64,000 nucleotides of DNA from Psychrobacter sp. Pi2-52 (GTDB lineage: Bacteria; Pseudomonadota; Gammaproteobacteria; Pseudomonadales; Moraxellaceae): assembly GCF_904846705.1 (NCBI RefSeq), contig NZ_CAJHBS010000003.1, positions 62,001 to 126,000 of the forward strand, read 5' to 3'. A program made the position numbers and the translations under genes. The notes under the pieces are model-generated. The model saw only the letters and a list, made by a program, of their open reading frames with translations. It had not been told where the DNA came from and did no database searches. This document shows positions 56,281 through 64,000 of this stretch, in pieces. Each line of letters begins with the position of its first letter. Within the stretch, counting starts at the first letter, position 1.

Positions 56281-57588
56281 ATGCACTTGACTAAGTTAAG
56301 TGAGGCTTTTTTACGCAGTGCAGCCTACGAGCGCCGTTTTTTGGCAAAAAATCATTGGGACTTTAGCATGGTGGTATGGATACCACTGGCAACGGTGCTG
56401 CTAATATGGTGGATATTTTCACAGACTCAAATTACCGATTTGCCTATCGGAGTCATCGATCAAGACAACAGCGCTGTTGCCAATACTGCCGTCCGTTACT
56501 TAGAGGCCAGTCCTACTTTGACAGTCAGACAGCTTTATTACTCTCAAGCGGATGCAGAGGCTGCGATTTTACAGCGCGATATTTACGCTGTCGTCATTAT
56601 CCCAGAGGACTTTTCTCGTAATATATTATCGAGCCAGCCTGCTCCGTTGACTCTACAAGTTAATGCACAGTACGGTACGCACTCTGGTATTATTCAGGCA
56701 GGTGTCCAAGCGGTCGCTAGTACATTATCCGCAGGTGTAGAGATCAAACGTTTGGTCAAACAAGGCGTAGCGCCATCACAAGCGATGACGGCTTACGCGC
56801 CTATCAGTGTGCAGCGTATTAGCTTATTCAATGCTGCGACCAATTATCAGCAGTTTTTGGCTTCGACCGTCATACCTGCCTTATTGCATATATTAGCAAT
56901 GGTTATTGGCGCAACCACGATTGGCCGCGAGTTACGTGATAAGAATATCGGTCGCTGGTACCGTTTTATTGATACAGGAAAGCCTAATCTAACGTTATCC
57001 AGAGCCTCAGAAACATCATCTTCGCTATCAACCAAACAAAATAGCAGCTATAACAAAGCATCATTGAATGCAAAAATGCCTAACTCGGTCAGCCTATCAG
57101 TATTGGTCTTTGGTTTATTGGGTAAATACTTTTGGCCAATACTGGCATATAGCTTGTGGTCGGCGTTGATATTGTGGCTAGCAACGTCCAATCAGAATAT
57201 CAACATCATGTCTCTTCTGGCAGTCTACGCTGGGTTTTTGTGCCTAATGGCATTGTCGTTTTGGCTGGGTGCTATTTTTACTTTGAATTCTTTTTCATTA
57301 CGTATGGGTCTATCGACTACGGGATTTATTTCAGCGCCTTCTTACGCCTTTGCCGGTGTTACCTTTCCATATATTGCGATTAGTGATAGTGCACAATATT
57401 GGTCAAATGCTCTGCCGCTAACGCATTATCTCAAACTCCATATTGCACAGTTACAAATGCAAGCACCGATCGCCATATCGCTACCTATCGTTTATGGCCT
57501 CATGCTTGCGGTCATAATAGCGCTAATACTTGCGGCACTATTAACCAAACGCGCATTGGCGCATCCTGAACGTTGGGGAGCACGCTAA
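56281..57588 (+). CDS. ABC-2 type permease, first of pair
   Basis: A 435-aa inner-membrane protein of the YbhS/YhhJ type: one N-terminal helix (about 30-48), a large periplasmic domain with LPIGVIDQDNSAVANTAVRY, then about five helices at the C-terminus. Residues about 230-265 form a Ser/Lys-rich cytoplasmic loop that is longer than usual. It follows the HlyD-like gene by three bases, and its TAA overlaps the next ATG by one base. No ATP-binding partner is encoded in the operon. Confidence 0.85.
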   Translation: MHLTKLSEAFLRSAAYERRFLAKNHWDFSMVVWIPLATVLLIWWIFSQTQITDLPIGVIDQDNSAVANTAVRYLEASPTLTVRQLYYSQADAEAAILQRDIYAVVIIPEDFSRNILSSQPAPLTLQVNAQYGTHSGIIQAGVQAVASTLSAGVEIKRLVKQGVAPSQAMTAYAPISVQRISLFNAATNYQQFLASTVIPALLHILAMVIGATTIGRELRDKNIGRWYRFIDTGKPNLTLSRASETSSSLSTKQNSSYNKASLNAKMPNSVSLSVLVFGLLGKYFWPILAYSLWSALILWLATSNQNINIMSLLAVYAGFLCLMALSFWLGAIFTLNSFSLRMGLSTTGFISAPSYAFAGVTFPYIAISDSAQYWSNALPLTHYLKLHIAQLQMQAPIAISLPIVYGLMLAVIIALILAALLTKRALAHPERWGAR

Positions 57589-58778
57589 TGTCTGCACAAT
57601 TAAATAATACACACTCAAAAACTACATCAACGGTCATTCCGGCTTCACAAAGTTTTTGGACCAGCTTTATTCAAACTTTCAAAGACGTCTTTGGCGATAA
57701 GGGCGTGCTTTTGATGTTGATTATCGCCCCTATCATCTATGGGTTTTTCTATCCTTGGCCTTACTCGTCTGAAGTAGTCAATCATGTGCCAGTAGGTATC
57801 ATTGATCATGACAACAGCAGCTTATCGCGTACTCTCGTTCACTATGCGAGTGCTAGTCCATATCTAAATACTGAACGATTTATCAATGAGCAGGCTGCCA
57901 AAGAAGCCATATGGTCAGATCAAATTGCAGGCTATATGGTGATTCCAACTGGTCTTGAAGAACAAGTTCAGTCCGGAGAGCAAGCGCACGTCAGCGTACT
58001 GGGTAACGGCGGTTATTTTATTTTAAATAAAAACGTCCAATTAGGGTTCTCTCAAGCAGTGGGTACGGTATCGGCTGGTATCAAGGTAAAGAAAAGCATT
58101 GCGAAAGGCGCTTATGCACCTACCGCAGCACAGAACACGCAAGCTGTACCGCTACGGATTATGCCACTGTATAACCAAACCGAAGGCTATGGTGCTTATG
58201 TCGTACCTGCTGTCTCTGTTATTATCTTACAGCAGACACTTTTAATGGCGACAGCAATGCTGATTGGTACATGGTATGAGCAGCGCCGTCACAGTACCAG
58301 TGTACGTGGCTGGCTAGGACGTATTGGGGCGCTAAGCTCACTTAGCTTTATCGTTGGCTGCTTTTACTACGGGTGGGCGTTTGAGCTACATCATTATCCA
58401 CGTGGACAAAACATGCTTGGCACACTGCTATTTTTGGCACTGTTTTGTCCGACAGTCGCAACGCTCGGCTGCGTGCTCGGATTATGGTTCCGGCAGCGTG
58501 AGCGCAGTATGCAGATCTTAATTTTTATCTCCTTACCGATATTTTTCTTAAGCGGCTACCCTTGGCCAGCAGACCAATTGCCTCAAGTATTGCAAGTAAT
58601 ACGTTGGCTGGTACCAACCACCCCTGCAATCAACACCTCTGTGCAGCTTAACCAAATGGGTGCCAGTATCTCTCAAGTCGCTATAGGGTTTTATGCGTTG
58701 GCTGGCTTGTGGTTGCTCTATTTTGTTTTATTGCTATTCTTACGCAAGCGTATTCCACAGCGAAAAGCCTACTTGTAA
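57588..58778 (+). CDS. ABC-2 type permease, second of pair
   Basis: A 396-aa protein with the same plan as its neighbour (helix near 44-62, periplasmic HVPVGIIDHDNSSLSRTLVHY, five C-terminal helices), so the two are paralogues and probably form a heterodimer. The ATG at 57588 overlaps the preceding stop (TAATG) and has GGGGAG upstream. Relatives in E. coli (YbhR/YbhS, YhhJ) act with an ABC ATPase; none is here. It is the last gene before a strong terminator. Confidence 0.86.
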   Translation: MSAQLNNTHSKTTSTVIPASQSFWTSFIQTFKDVFGDKGVLLMLIIAPIIYGFFYPWPYSSEVVNHVPVGIIDHDNSSLSRTLVHYASASPYLNTERFINEQAAKEAIWSDQIAGYMVIPTGLEEQVQSGEQAHVSVLGNGGYFILNKNVQLGFSQAVGTVSAGIKVKKSIAKGAYAPTAAQNTQAVPLRIMPLYNQTEGYGAYVVPAVSVIILQQTLLMATAMLIGTWYEQRRHSTSVRGWLGRIGALSSLSFIVGCFYYGWAFELHHYPRGQNMLGTLLFLALFCPTVATLGCVLGLWFRQRERSMQILIFISLPIFFLSGYPWPADQLPQVLQVIRWLVPTTPAINTSVQLNQMGASISQVAIGFYALAGLWLLYFVLLLFLRKRIPQRKAYL

Positions 58779-58807
58779 ATCCTCAAATTAATGAAACCTA
58801 TGAGCAT

Positions 58808-58857
58808 AAAAAAAGCGCCTGCACTATTAATAATATAGTAGTAGGCGCTCTTTTTAT
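58808..58857. terminator. Bidirectional terminator after the export operon
   Basis: Stem AGCGCCT / AGGCGCT with a second pairing ACTAT / ATAGT inside, flanked by A7 and T5. It lies between the export operon and the convergent sthA. Confidence 0.85.
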
Positions 58858-58881
58858 TTATACGATATCAATAGCGGTGGT

Positions 58882-60531
58882 TTAAAACACCCGGTTCAAA
58901 CCATTCAATGCTGCCACACGATAGGCTTCTGCCATCGTTGGATAGTTGAAAGTCGTATTTACAAAGTACTCAAGCGTATTGTTGCTCTTACACTTCATCA
59001 CGGCTTGACCGATGTGAATAATCTCTGAAGCGTGGTTACCGTAGCAATGGATGCCTAGAATCTCTAACGTATCACGATGGAACAATATCTTTAATACGCC
59101 CGAACGTTCACCAATGATTTGAGCACGTGCCAGATGTTTAAAGAACGCCTGACCAACTTCATACGGGACTTTTTCATCCGTGAGCTCTTGCTCTGTCTTA
59201 CCGATACAAGAGATTTCAGGAATCGTATAGATACCCGTCGGTACACTAGATACTGGCTCAGCATCACTATCACCAACCATAAAGGCAGCGGCACAGCGAC
59301 CTTGGTCGTAGGCGGCAGAGGCTAGTGACGGCCAACCGATTACGTCGCCAGCAGCATAGATATTGTCGACGTCCGTACAGTAAGTATCATCTACTTTTAG
59401 CTGACCACGGCCGTTTGCTTTTAGCCCAATGGCTTCTAAATTCAGGCCTTCTGTATTACCTGAGCGACCATTTGACCAAAGAATGGCGTCAGATTTGATG
59501 CGCTTACCACTCTTTAAGTGTAAAACCACATAATCATCATGAGTCTCAAGATGATCAATCTCTTCGTTACTACGGATAAGCACACCAAACTGTCTAAAGT
59601 CATGCGCGATGGCATCACTGATTTCGCTGTCTAAGTAATTAAGCAATTGATCTTGGTTATTGATTAAATCAACTTTGTAGCCAAGACCAGTAAAGATAGA
59701 CGCGTACTCACAGCCAATTACCCCTGCACCATAAATGATGATTTTTTTGACCACATAATCCATTTGCAAGATTTTGTCAGAGTCAAAAACGCGTGGATGG
59801 TTAAAGTCTAAAATCTCAGGACGGTAAGGACGGCTACCGACAGTGATGATGGCTTTATTGAAAGTGATGGTTTCGTACACATTTTCATCGACTTCAATAC
59901 GTAGCGTATGAGCGTCAATGAAACTTGCCCAGCCTTGGATGACTTCGATACGGTTGCGCTCATAAAAACGTGTGTGGGTACTGACTTGACGACGAATAAC
60001 TTGACGCGCTTTGGCGAGTACTTCATTTAGCGGTACTTGCTTATATTCCATCGCCTTGGTAAACATTGGATCACGGCGGAAATTAATCAAGTTAAATACA
60101 GATTGGCGCAGTGCTTTACTTGGAATCGTACCGACGTGAGTAGAGTTACCGCCTACTTGATCACGTGGATCGACGACGACAACTCTTTTACCAGACTTGG
60201 TAAATTTCATAGCAGCGGCTTCACCAGCAGGGCCCGCGCCTAAAACAACGGCATCATACTCATACTCATGATCGTCACTTTTTAGACGGCGAGAGTCTTT
60301 GGTAAAACCAGATTTAATATCGATTCGTGTATCATCAAGCGGATTCACTAAGTCAGGATGATGCATGACATCATCAGTCACTTGCTCGTGAGTCTGCTCT
60401 ATCTTTTCTTTTTTGTTCTTACCTTCGGTATGTTCAGGGCTTGGCACGTGTCCGCTAGATTTATTTGATACTTCGGTATGAATATCTTTACCAGTATCGT
60501 TGGTCTCGTCGCTTGCACTTTTACTTACCAT
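58882..60531 (-). CDS. sthA: Soluble pyridine nucleotide transhydrogenase SthA (Si-specific)
   Basis: An FAD flavoprotein of the disulfide-reductase fold that moves hydride between NADPH and NAD+. The FAD loop is [15 protein letters not shown] (about residue 94). The position of the usual single Cys reads [16 protein letters not shown]: Ser instead of the Cys of E. coli and Pseudomonas Sth[14 protein letters not shown] (NAD site) and [15 protein letters not shown] follow. At 549 aa it exceeds the usual 464 because of a hydrophilic, Lys/Glu/His-rich N-terminal extension of about 88 residues. AGAGGAC precedes the ATG, supporting its translation. Confidence 0.92.
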   Translation of the reverse strand: MVSKSASDETNDTGKDIHTEVSNKSSGHVPSPEHTEGKNKKEKIEQTHEQVTDDVMHHPDLVNPLDDTRIDIKSGFTKDSRRLKSDDHEYEYDAVVLGAGPAGEAAAMKFTKSGKRVVVVDPRDQVGGNSTHVGTIPSKALRQSVFNLINFRRDPMFTKAMEYKQVPLNEVLAKARQVIRRQVSTHTRFYERNRIEVIQGWASFIDAHTLRIEVDENVYETITFNKAIITVGSRPYRPEILDFNHPRVFDSDKILQMDYVVKKIIIYGAGVIGCEYASIFTGLGYKVDLINNQDQLLNYLDSEISDAIAHDFRQFGVLIRSNEEIDHLETHDDYVVLHLKSGKRIKSDAILWSNGRSGNTEGLNLEAIGLKANGRGQLKVDDTYCTDVDNIYAAGDVIGWPSLASAAYDQGRCAAAFMVGDSDAEPVSSVPTGIYTIPEISCIGKTEQELTDEKVPYEVGQAFFKHLARAQIIGERSGVLKILFHRDTLEILGIHCYGNHASEIIHIGQAVMKCKSNNTLEYFVNTTFNYPTMAEAYRVAALNGLNRVF

Positions 60532-60628
60532 GATGTCCTCTTTATATTTATTTATCGAGTAAATGTTTGAGATATAAATGAATCAATATGTAGATGAGTT
60601 AGTATCATGTAGATAAATGAATACTGCC

Positions 60629-61033
60629 CTACTGAGGCATACTCACCATACGTTGTGACAATATATTTTGCAATGTCCAGTGACCAGTAGCGCTCTGTTG
60701 CCCTTCATCAATCTGCGGGCGGGCGCTAATGATGTACTCTGTACCAAGGGTTGGTTTGAAATCGTCGATCCAGTCATAAGGAATCTGGAATACGCTACCG
60801 TCTTTAGACTTAGCAAGTAGGCACTGCATTGGCAGTTCTGAGGCACAGGCCACACGGTTTGGCATGACGGTCAGTGTCTGTGCTTCTCCCAATACGATAC
60901 TTGGAATATATCGCGGCTCAGGTACTGGATCCTTTGCAAATGGTGATGTTTGACAAGCACTCAGTAAAGTCGCTGCACTGATTAAACCTGCCATCAACAA
61001 CGATGGCTTTATAGATTGATAGGCTGAAATCAT
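60629..61033 (-). CDS. Small lipoprotein, DUF4377-like
   Basis: A 134-aa precursor with a lipoprotein signal: lipobox LLSAC with Cys27. The mature part has a pair of Cys (RVACASELPMQCLLAK) and a segment resembling the DUF4377 domain (WIDDFKPTLGTEYIISARP). It is anchored to a membrane face in the envelope. Function unknown; some such domains sit with META/heat-shock lipoproteins. It lies about 100 bases upstream of sthA on the same strand and could share its transcript. Confidence 0.7.
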   Translation of the reverse strand: MISAYQSIKPSLLMAGLISAATLLSACQTSPFAKDPVPEPRYIPSIVLGEAQTLTVMPNRVACASELPMQCLLAKSKDGSVFQIPYDWIDDFKPTLGTEYIISARPQIDEGQQSATGHWTLQNILSQRMVSMPQ

Positions 61034-61162
61034 AGTATTCTCTATATGATAATTATCTAGGATGAAATGATGTATGTTAATTAGTGTTTTTTACGCATTG
61101 ATTAAAGCTGCCTGAACACTTATTGATACCGATTGAACAGAGACTGTTTAAGCTGACATTCA

Positions 61163-62059
61163 TTATCCAATACGGCGTTTGAGACCTGTCATCTGCAAAA
61201 TACGCGTGGCAATCTCTTCAACAGACATCTCTGATACATCTAAGCTCGGAATACCATGCGTGATATAGATACCCTGAATCGCGCGCTGCTCTTGCTGGCA
61301 TTGCTGATAGCTTGAGTAACGACTGCCTGCACGGCGCTCTTGACGGATTTTTACTAAGCGATCAGTATCAATAAGCAAACCAAATAGTTTGTCTTTGTGC
61401 TCACGTAATGCTTTCGGCAACTGATTATCGTACAAATCATCTTCGGTCAAAGGATAGTTAGCCGCTCGAATACCGAATTGTAATGCTAAGTATAAAGAAG
61501 TCGGCGTCTTACCAGAGCGCGATACACCCACCAAAATAATATCTGCGGCATTATAGTGGCGAGTACGCGCGCCATCGTCATTGTCTAAAGCAAAGTGCAC
61601 TGCATCGATACGCTCTTTATAGGTTTCAGAGTCAACATCATCATGTGCATGCCCTGAATGACCATCTGGCTCTACGCCAGTCTCTTCTGCAACACGGCCA
61701 ATCAGACCTTCATACATATCTAAATTACAGCTATGTGCTGAGTTTATCTTTTCACGAATCTCAGGATTGACGATCGTATCAAACACCAATGGCAACGACC
61801 CATCGCGCTGATACGCCATATTGATTTGCTCAACCGCATCTTCCGCACGCTCTAAGCTATCGACGTATGGCAATACTCTTGTCTCAAAAGGAACTGAGGC
61901 AAACTGACTCAAAATAGCACGTCCAAGTGTCTCAGCCGTAATCGCTGTACCATCTGAGATGAAAAACGCCGTTCTAATGGCCTGTGAGCTGTCCAAGTTT
62001 AGCGCATGGCGATTTTGGATAGTGGACTTAACTTGTTCAGATGGATTACTTGAGTACAT
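61163..62059 (-). CDS. ppsR: PEP synthase regulatory protein PpsR (DUF299 kinase/pyrophosphorylase)
   Basis: A bifunctional protein that inactivates PEP synthase by ADP-dependent phosphorylation and reactivates it by Pi-dependent removal. The 298-aa protein has FFISDGTAITAETLGRA at the N-terminus and the P-loop GVSRSGKTPTSLYLA near residue 179. It is about 25 aa longer than usual, partly from a His/Asp-rich insert (DGHSGHAHDDVDSE, near 133-146). It is divergent from ppsA, its substrate, the standard arrangement. Confidence 0.95.
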   Translation of the reverse strand: MYSSNPSEQVKSTIQNRHALNLDSSQAIRTAFFISDGTAITAETLGRAILSQFASVPFETRVLPYVDSLERAEDAVEQINMAYQRDGSLPLVFDTIVNPEIREKINSAHSCNLDMYEGLIGRVAEETGVEPDGHSGHAHDDVDSETYKERIDAVHFALDNDDGARTRHYNAADIILVGVSRSGKTPTSLYLALQFGIRAANYPLTEDDLYDNQLPKALREHKDKLFGLLIDTDRLVKIRQERRAGSRYSSYQQCQQEQRAIQGIYITHGIPSLDVSEMSVEEIATRILQMTGLKRRIG

Positions 62060-62751
62060 ATCGTTGACACCTCGGTTGAAAACTCAATAGTGACCTTCAT
62101 TTAGTTTTTGGTATAGATCTTAGTAATAATTCAGACTTAGCAAACGTTTAGCAGTTATTGACTATTAATAACGTGACTTTTACTCGGCTTTTTATAGTTG
62201 CCTTTATAACTAGTATAACTAGGTTCTATAACCGCCTTCTTAAAACAAGCATTTTTCAGCATCTTTACCGCACATTTAGTATGCAATGTGCATCAACTAT
62301 CTATGCGCTACATTATACGCATATTAGCCTCTTAATAGAAATCAATGTTACAGGCGTATACTTAGCACCAACATTGTTTTTCATCTTGTCGTCACAGTTA
62401 ATTCACCTATCATTGAGATATTTCTTTATGCTTCTTCTATTATGATTTGTTTATACAGATATATAAGATTGAAACATAAATTATAGAAATACTCTAAATA
62501 TGGCTTATTTGAATACGTCTATTTTATGCAGTAATTGGCTTTTGAAAGCGCATAACATCGTCACTAGCAATGAGATTTTTCATCTGAGTAAATACGAAAC
62601 CTGATGGGACTGGCCCTAATTTATGTAGCAAACCCCACAATTTGTATATTTTTAACAAGTTTTTTGGTTAAAACCCTCGAAATTGTCCTAATATGGCGGT
62701 ATAATTCACCGTTATAATCTTTACTAAATAACCTTATTTTCTGGAGTTATC
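62060..62751. promoter_or_regulatory. Divergent ppsR-ppsA region
   Basis: About 690 bases, very A/T-rich, without a convincing gene. It holds the ppsA promoter candidate at 62677-62705. The rest shows no recognisable RNA gene or repeat. Confidence 0.5.
62677..62705 (+). promoter_or_regulatory. Candidate ppsA promoter
   Basis: TATAAT at 62700-62705 with TCGAAA (4 of 6 matches to TTGACA) 17 bases upstream, about 47 bases before the ppsA ATG. Judged by eye. Confidence 0.45.
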
Positions 62752-64000
62752 ATGGCAGCGCAATCTACAGCACTTGTAATCAATCTTGATCAGCTAGGAA
62801 AAGACGACATCGAAATGGTTGGTGGTAAGAACGCTTCGCTTGGCGAAATGATCAGCCATCTTTCTGATTTAGGCGTTAGTGTTCCAGGCGGCTTTGCCAC
62901 CACTTCAAATGCATTTAACCGCTTTTTGACTGAAACGGGCTTGCTTGACAAAATCAACAGCGAGCTAAAAACACTAGACGTAAATGATGTTAATAAGCTT
63001 GCGGCTACTGGTAAAAAGATTCGTACTTGGATTATTGAACAAGAACTGCCAAAAGATCTTGAGCAAGAAGTACGTCAGTCATTTGAAACCATGAGTGGCG
63101 GCGAAGACATCGCTGTTGCTGTACGTTCTTCTGCCACTGCTGAAGATTTGCCAGATGCGTCATTTGCCGGCCAACAAGAAACCTTCTTGAACATTCGCGG
63201 TATTGATAACGTCCTAATTGCTATTAAAGAAGTATTTGCTTCTCTATATAACGACCGTGCAATCTCTTACCGTGTACACAAAGGTTTTGAGCACGAAGGC
63301 GTTGCACTATCTGCTGCCGTACAGCGTATGGTACGTTCAGAGACTGGTGCTGCTGGTGTTATGTTCACGCTAGATACCGAAAGTGGCTTTGATCAAGTGG
63401 TATTCATCACCTCAAGCTATGGTCTAGGTGAAATGGTTGTACAGGGTGCAGTTAACCCAGATGAGTTCTATATCTCTAAGAAATTGCTAGCCAACGGTAA
63501 GCCATCAGTTATCCGCCGTAACCTAGGTAGCAAGCATAAGAAAATGGTTTATGGTGATGAAGGCAGCACTGCTAAATCAGTTAAAACCGTTGATGTTGAA
63601 AAACAAGATCGCATGCAGTTCTCGTTATCTACTGAAGAGCTAACCTCACTTGCCAAGCAAGCGGTAACGATCGAACAGCATTATGGCCAAGCGATGGATA
63701 TCGAGTGGGCAAAAGACGGTGATACTAACGAAATCTTTATCGTTCAAGCACGTCCTGAGACTGTTAAGAGCCGTCAAGACAGCAACGTGATGGAACGTTA
63801 TGTCATCGACACGACTGGCGCAAAAGTATTGTGTGAAGGTCGTTCAATCGGTCAGCGTATCGGTTCAGGTAAAGTGCGTATCGTTAGCAACCTAAACGAG
63901 ATGGATAAAGTAGAAGAAGGCGACGTACTCGTATCAGACATGACTGATCCGGATTGGGAGCCAGTTATGAAGCGCGCTTCTGCTATCATCACCAACCGTG
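62752..64000 (+). CDS. ppsA: Phosphoenolpyruvate synthase PpsA (partial, 3' end outside)
   Basis: Makes PEP from pyruvate and ATP for gluconeogenesis. The first 416 codons are present: the ATP-grasp nucleotide domain with [33 protein letters not shown], the [20 protein letters not shown] segment and the start of the phosphohistidine domain ([20 protein letters not shown]). The catalytic-His motif GGRTCHAAI would begin at the very next codons, just beyond the window. GGAG lies upstream of the ATG at 62752. The divergent ppsR confirms identity over other PEP-utilising enzymes. Confidence 0.97.
   Translation, partial: MAAQSTALVINLDQLGKDDIEMVGGKNASLGEMISHLSDLGVSVPGGFATTSNAFNRFLTETGLLDKINSELKTLDVNDVNKLAATGKKIRTWIIEQELPKDLEQEVRQSFETMSGGEDIAVAVRSSATAEDLPDASFAGQQETFLNIRGIDNVLIAIKEVFASLYNDRAISYRVHKGFEHEGVALSAAVQRMVRSETGAAGVMFTLDTESGFDQVVFITSSYGLGEMVVQGAVNPDEFYISKKLLANGKPSVIRRNLGSKHKKMVYGDEGSTAKSVKTVDVEKQDRMQFSLSTEELTSLAKQAVTIEQHYGQAMDIEWAKDGDTNEIFIVQARPETVKSRQDSNVMERYVIDTTGAKVLCEGRSIGQRIGSGKVRIVSNLNEMDKVEEGDVLVSDMTDPDWEPVMKRASAIITNR

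Noticed and set aside
62158..62445. 95-codon reading frame in the ppsR-ppsA gap, hydrophobic
   Set aside because: It begins with TTG, has no ribosome-binding site, and its composition (Phe/Leu/Ile/Tyr/Thr) is what A/T-rich non-coding DNA gives. It lies in a divergent promoter region.

Overview
The window looks like a chromosomal segment of a Psychrobacter-like gammaproteobacterium (Moraxellaceae). The grounds are an AT-leaning base composition, A/T-rich intergenic DNA with many simple hairpin-plus-T-run terminators, and the combination of exbB-exbD-msbA-lpxK-kdsB, holB-pilZ, rsmG-parA-parB, PDH aceE-aceF, ppsR/ppsA and a Lon-like protease. The assignment comes from gene content and protein resemblance only; no 16S or other marker is present. 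I saw no tRNA or rRNA gene, CRISPR array, insertion sequence or prophage.

Layout. 1-4.6 kb: a cut-off gene, an unrecognised 253-aa protein, ilvD (branched-chain amino acid synthesis) and a CPA1-type Na+/H+ antiporter. 4.7-11.7 kb: a beta-lactamase-fold serine hydrolase, a DUF442-type phosphatase, and a fatty-acyl locus (MaoC hydratase, high-molecular-weight FabG, divergent thiolase) whose order matches the mycobacterial htdX-fabG4-fadA2 locus. 11.8-23.1 kb: PPK2, then leftward genes for PilZ, DNA polymerase III delta', KDO activation (KdsB), lipid A kinase (LpxK), lipid A flippase (MsbA), ExbD/ExbB, ParB/ParA and RsmG. 23.4-30.8 kb: a Lon-like AAA protease with extra low-complexity segments, a WYL regulator next to a TerD protein, a voltage-gated K+ channel-like protein, a small zinc-ribbon membrane protein and an OmpW porin. 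31-35.6 kb: pyruvate dehydrogenase aceE-aceF.

36.1-47.1 kb is the most unusual part. It holds five consecutive exported proteins: a 554-aa SdrD_B/DUF11-like protein, a 154-aa DUF11-like protein, a 729-aa DUF11 repeat protein, a 1771-aa protein with DUF11, SdrD_B and Ig-like domains plus a long C-terminal outer-membrane barrel, and a 258-aa exported protein. Members share N- or C-terminal modules with each other, and a hairpin lies in every gap of the last four genes. I read this as a candidate cell-surface structure or secretion system that is poorly described.

47.2-64 kb: a TetR regulator, an endonuclease/exonuclease/phosphatase protein, a glycine-zipper protein, glycerol kinase with two insertions, an export operon (TolC, YihY/BrkB, HlyD, two ABC-2 permeases) with no ATPase gene, soluble transhydrogenase SthA, a small lipoprotein, and the divergent ppsR / ppsA pair (ppsA cut by the window end). 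Several housekeeping proteins (thiolase, Lon-like protease, AceE, SthA, ParB) carry hydrophilic low-complexity extensions, which looks like a lineage habit.
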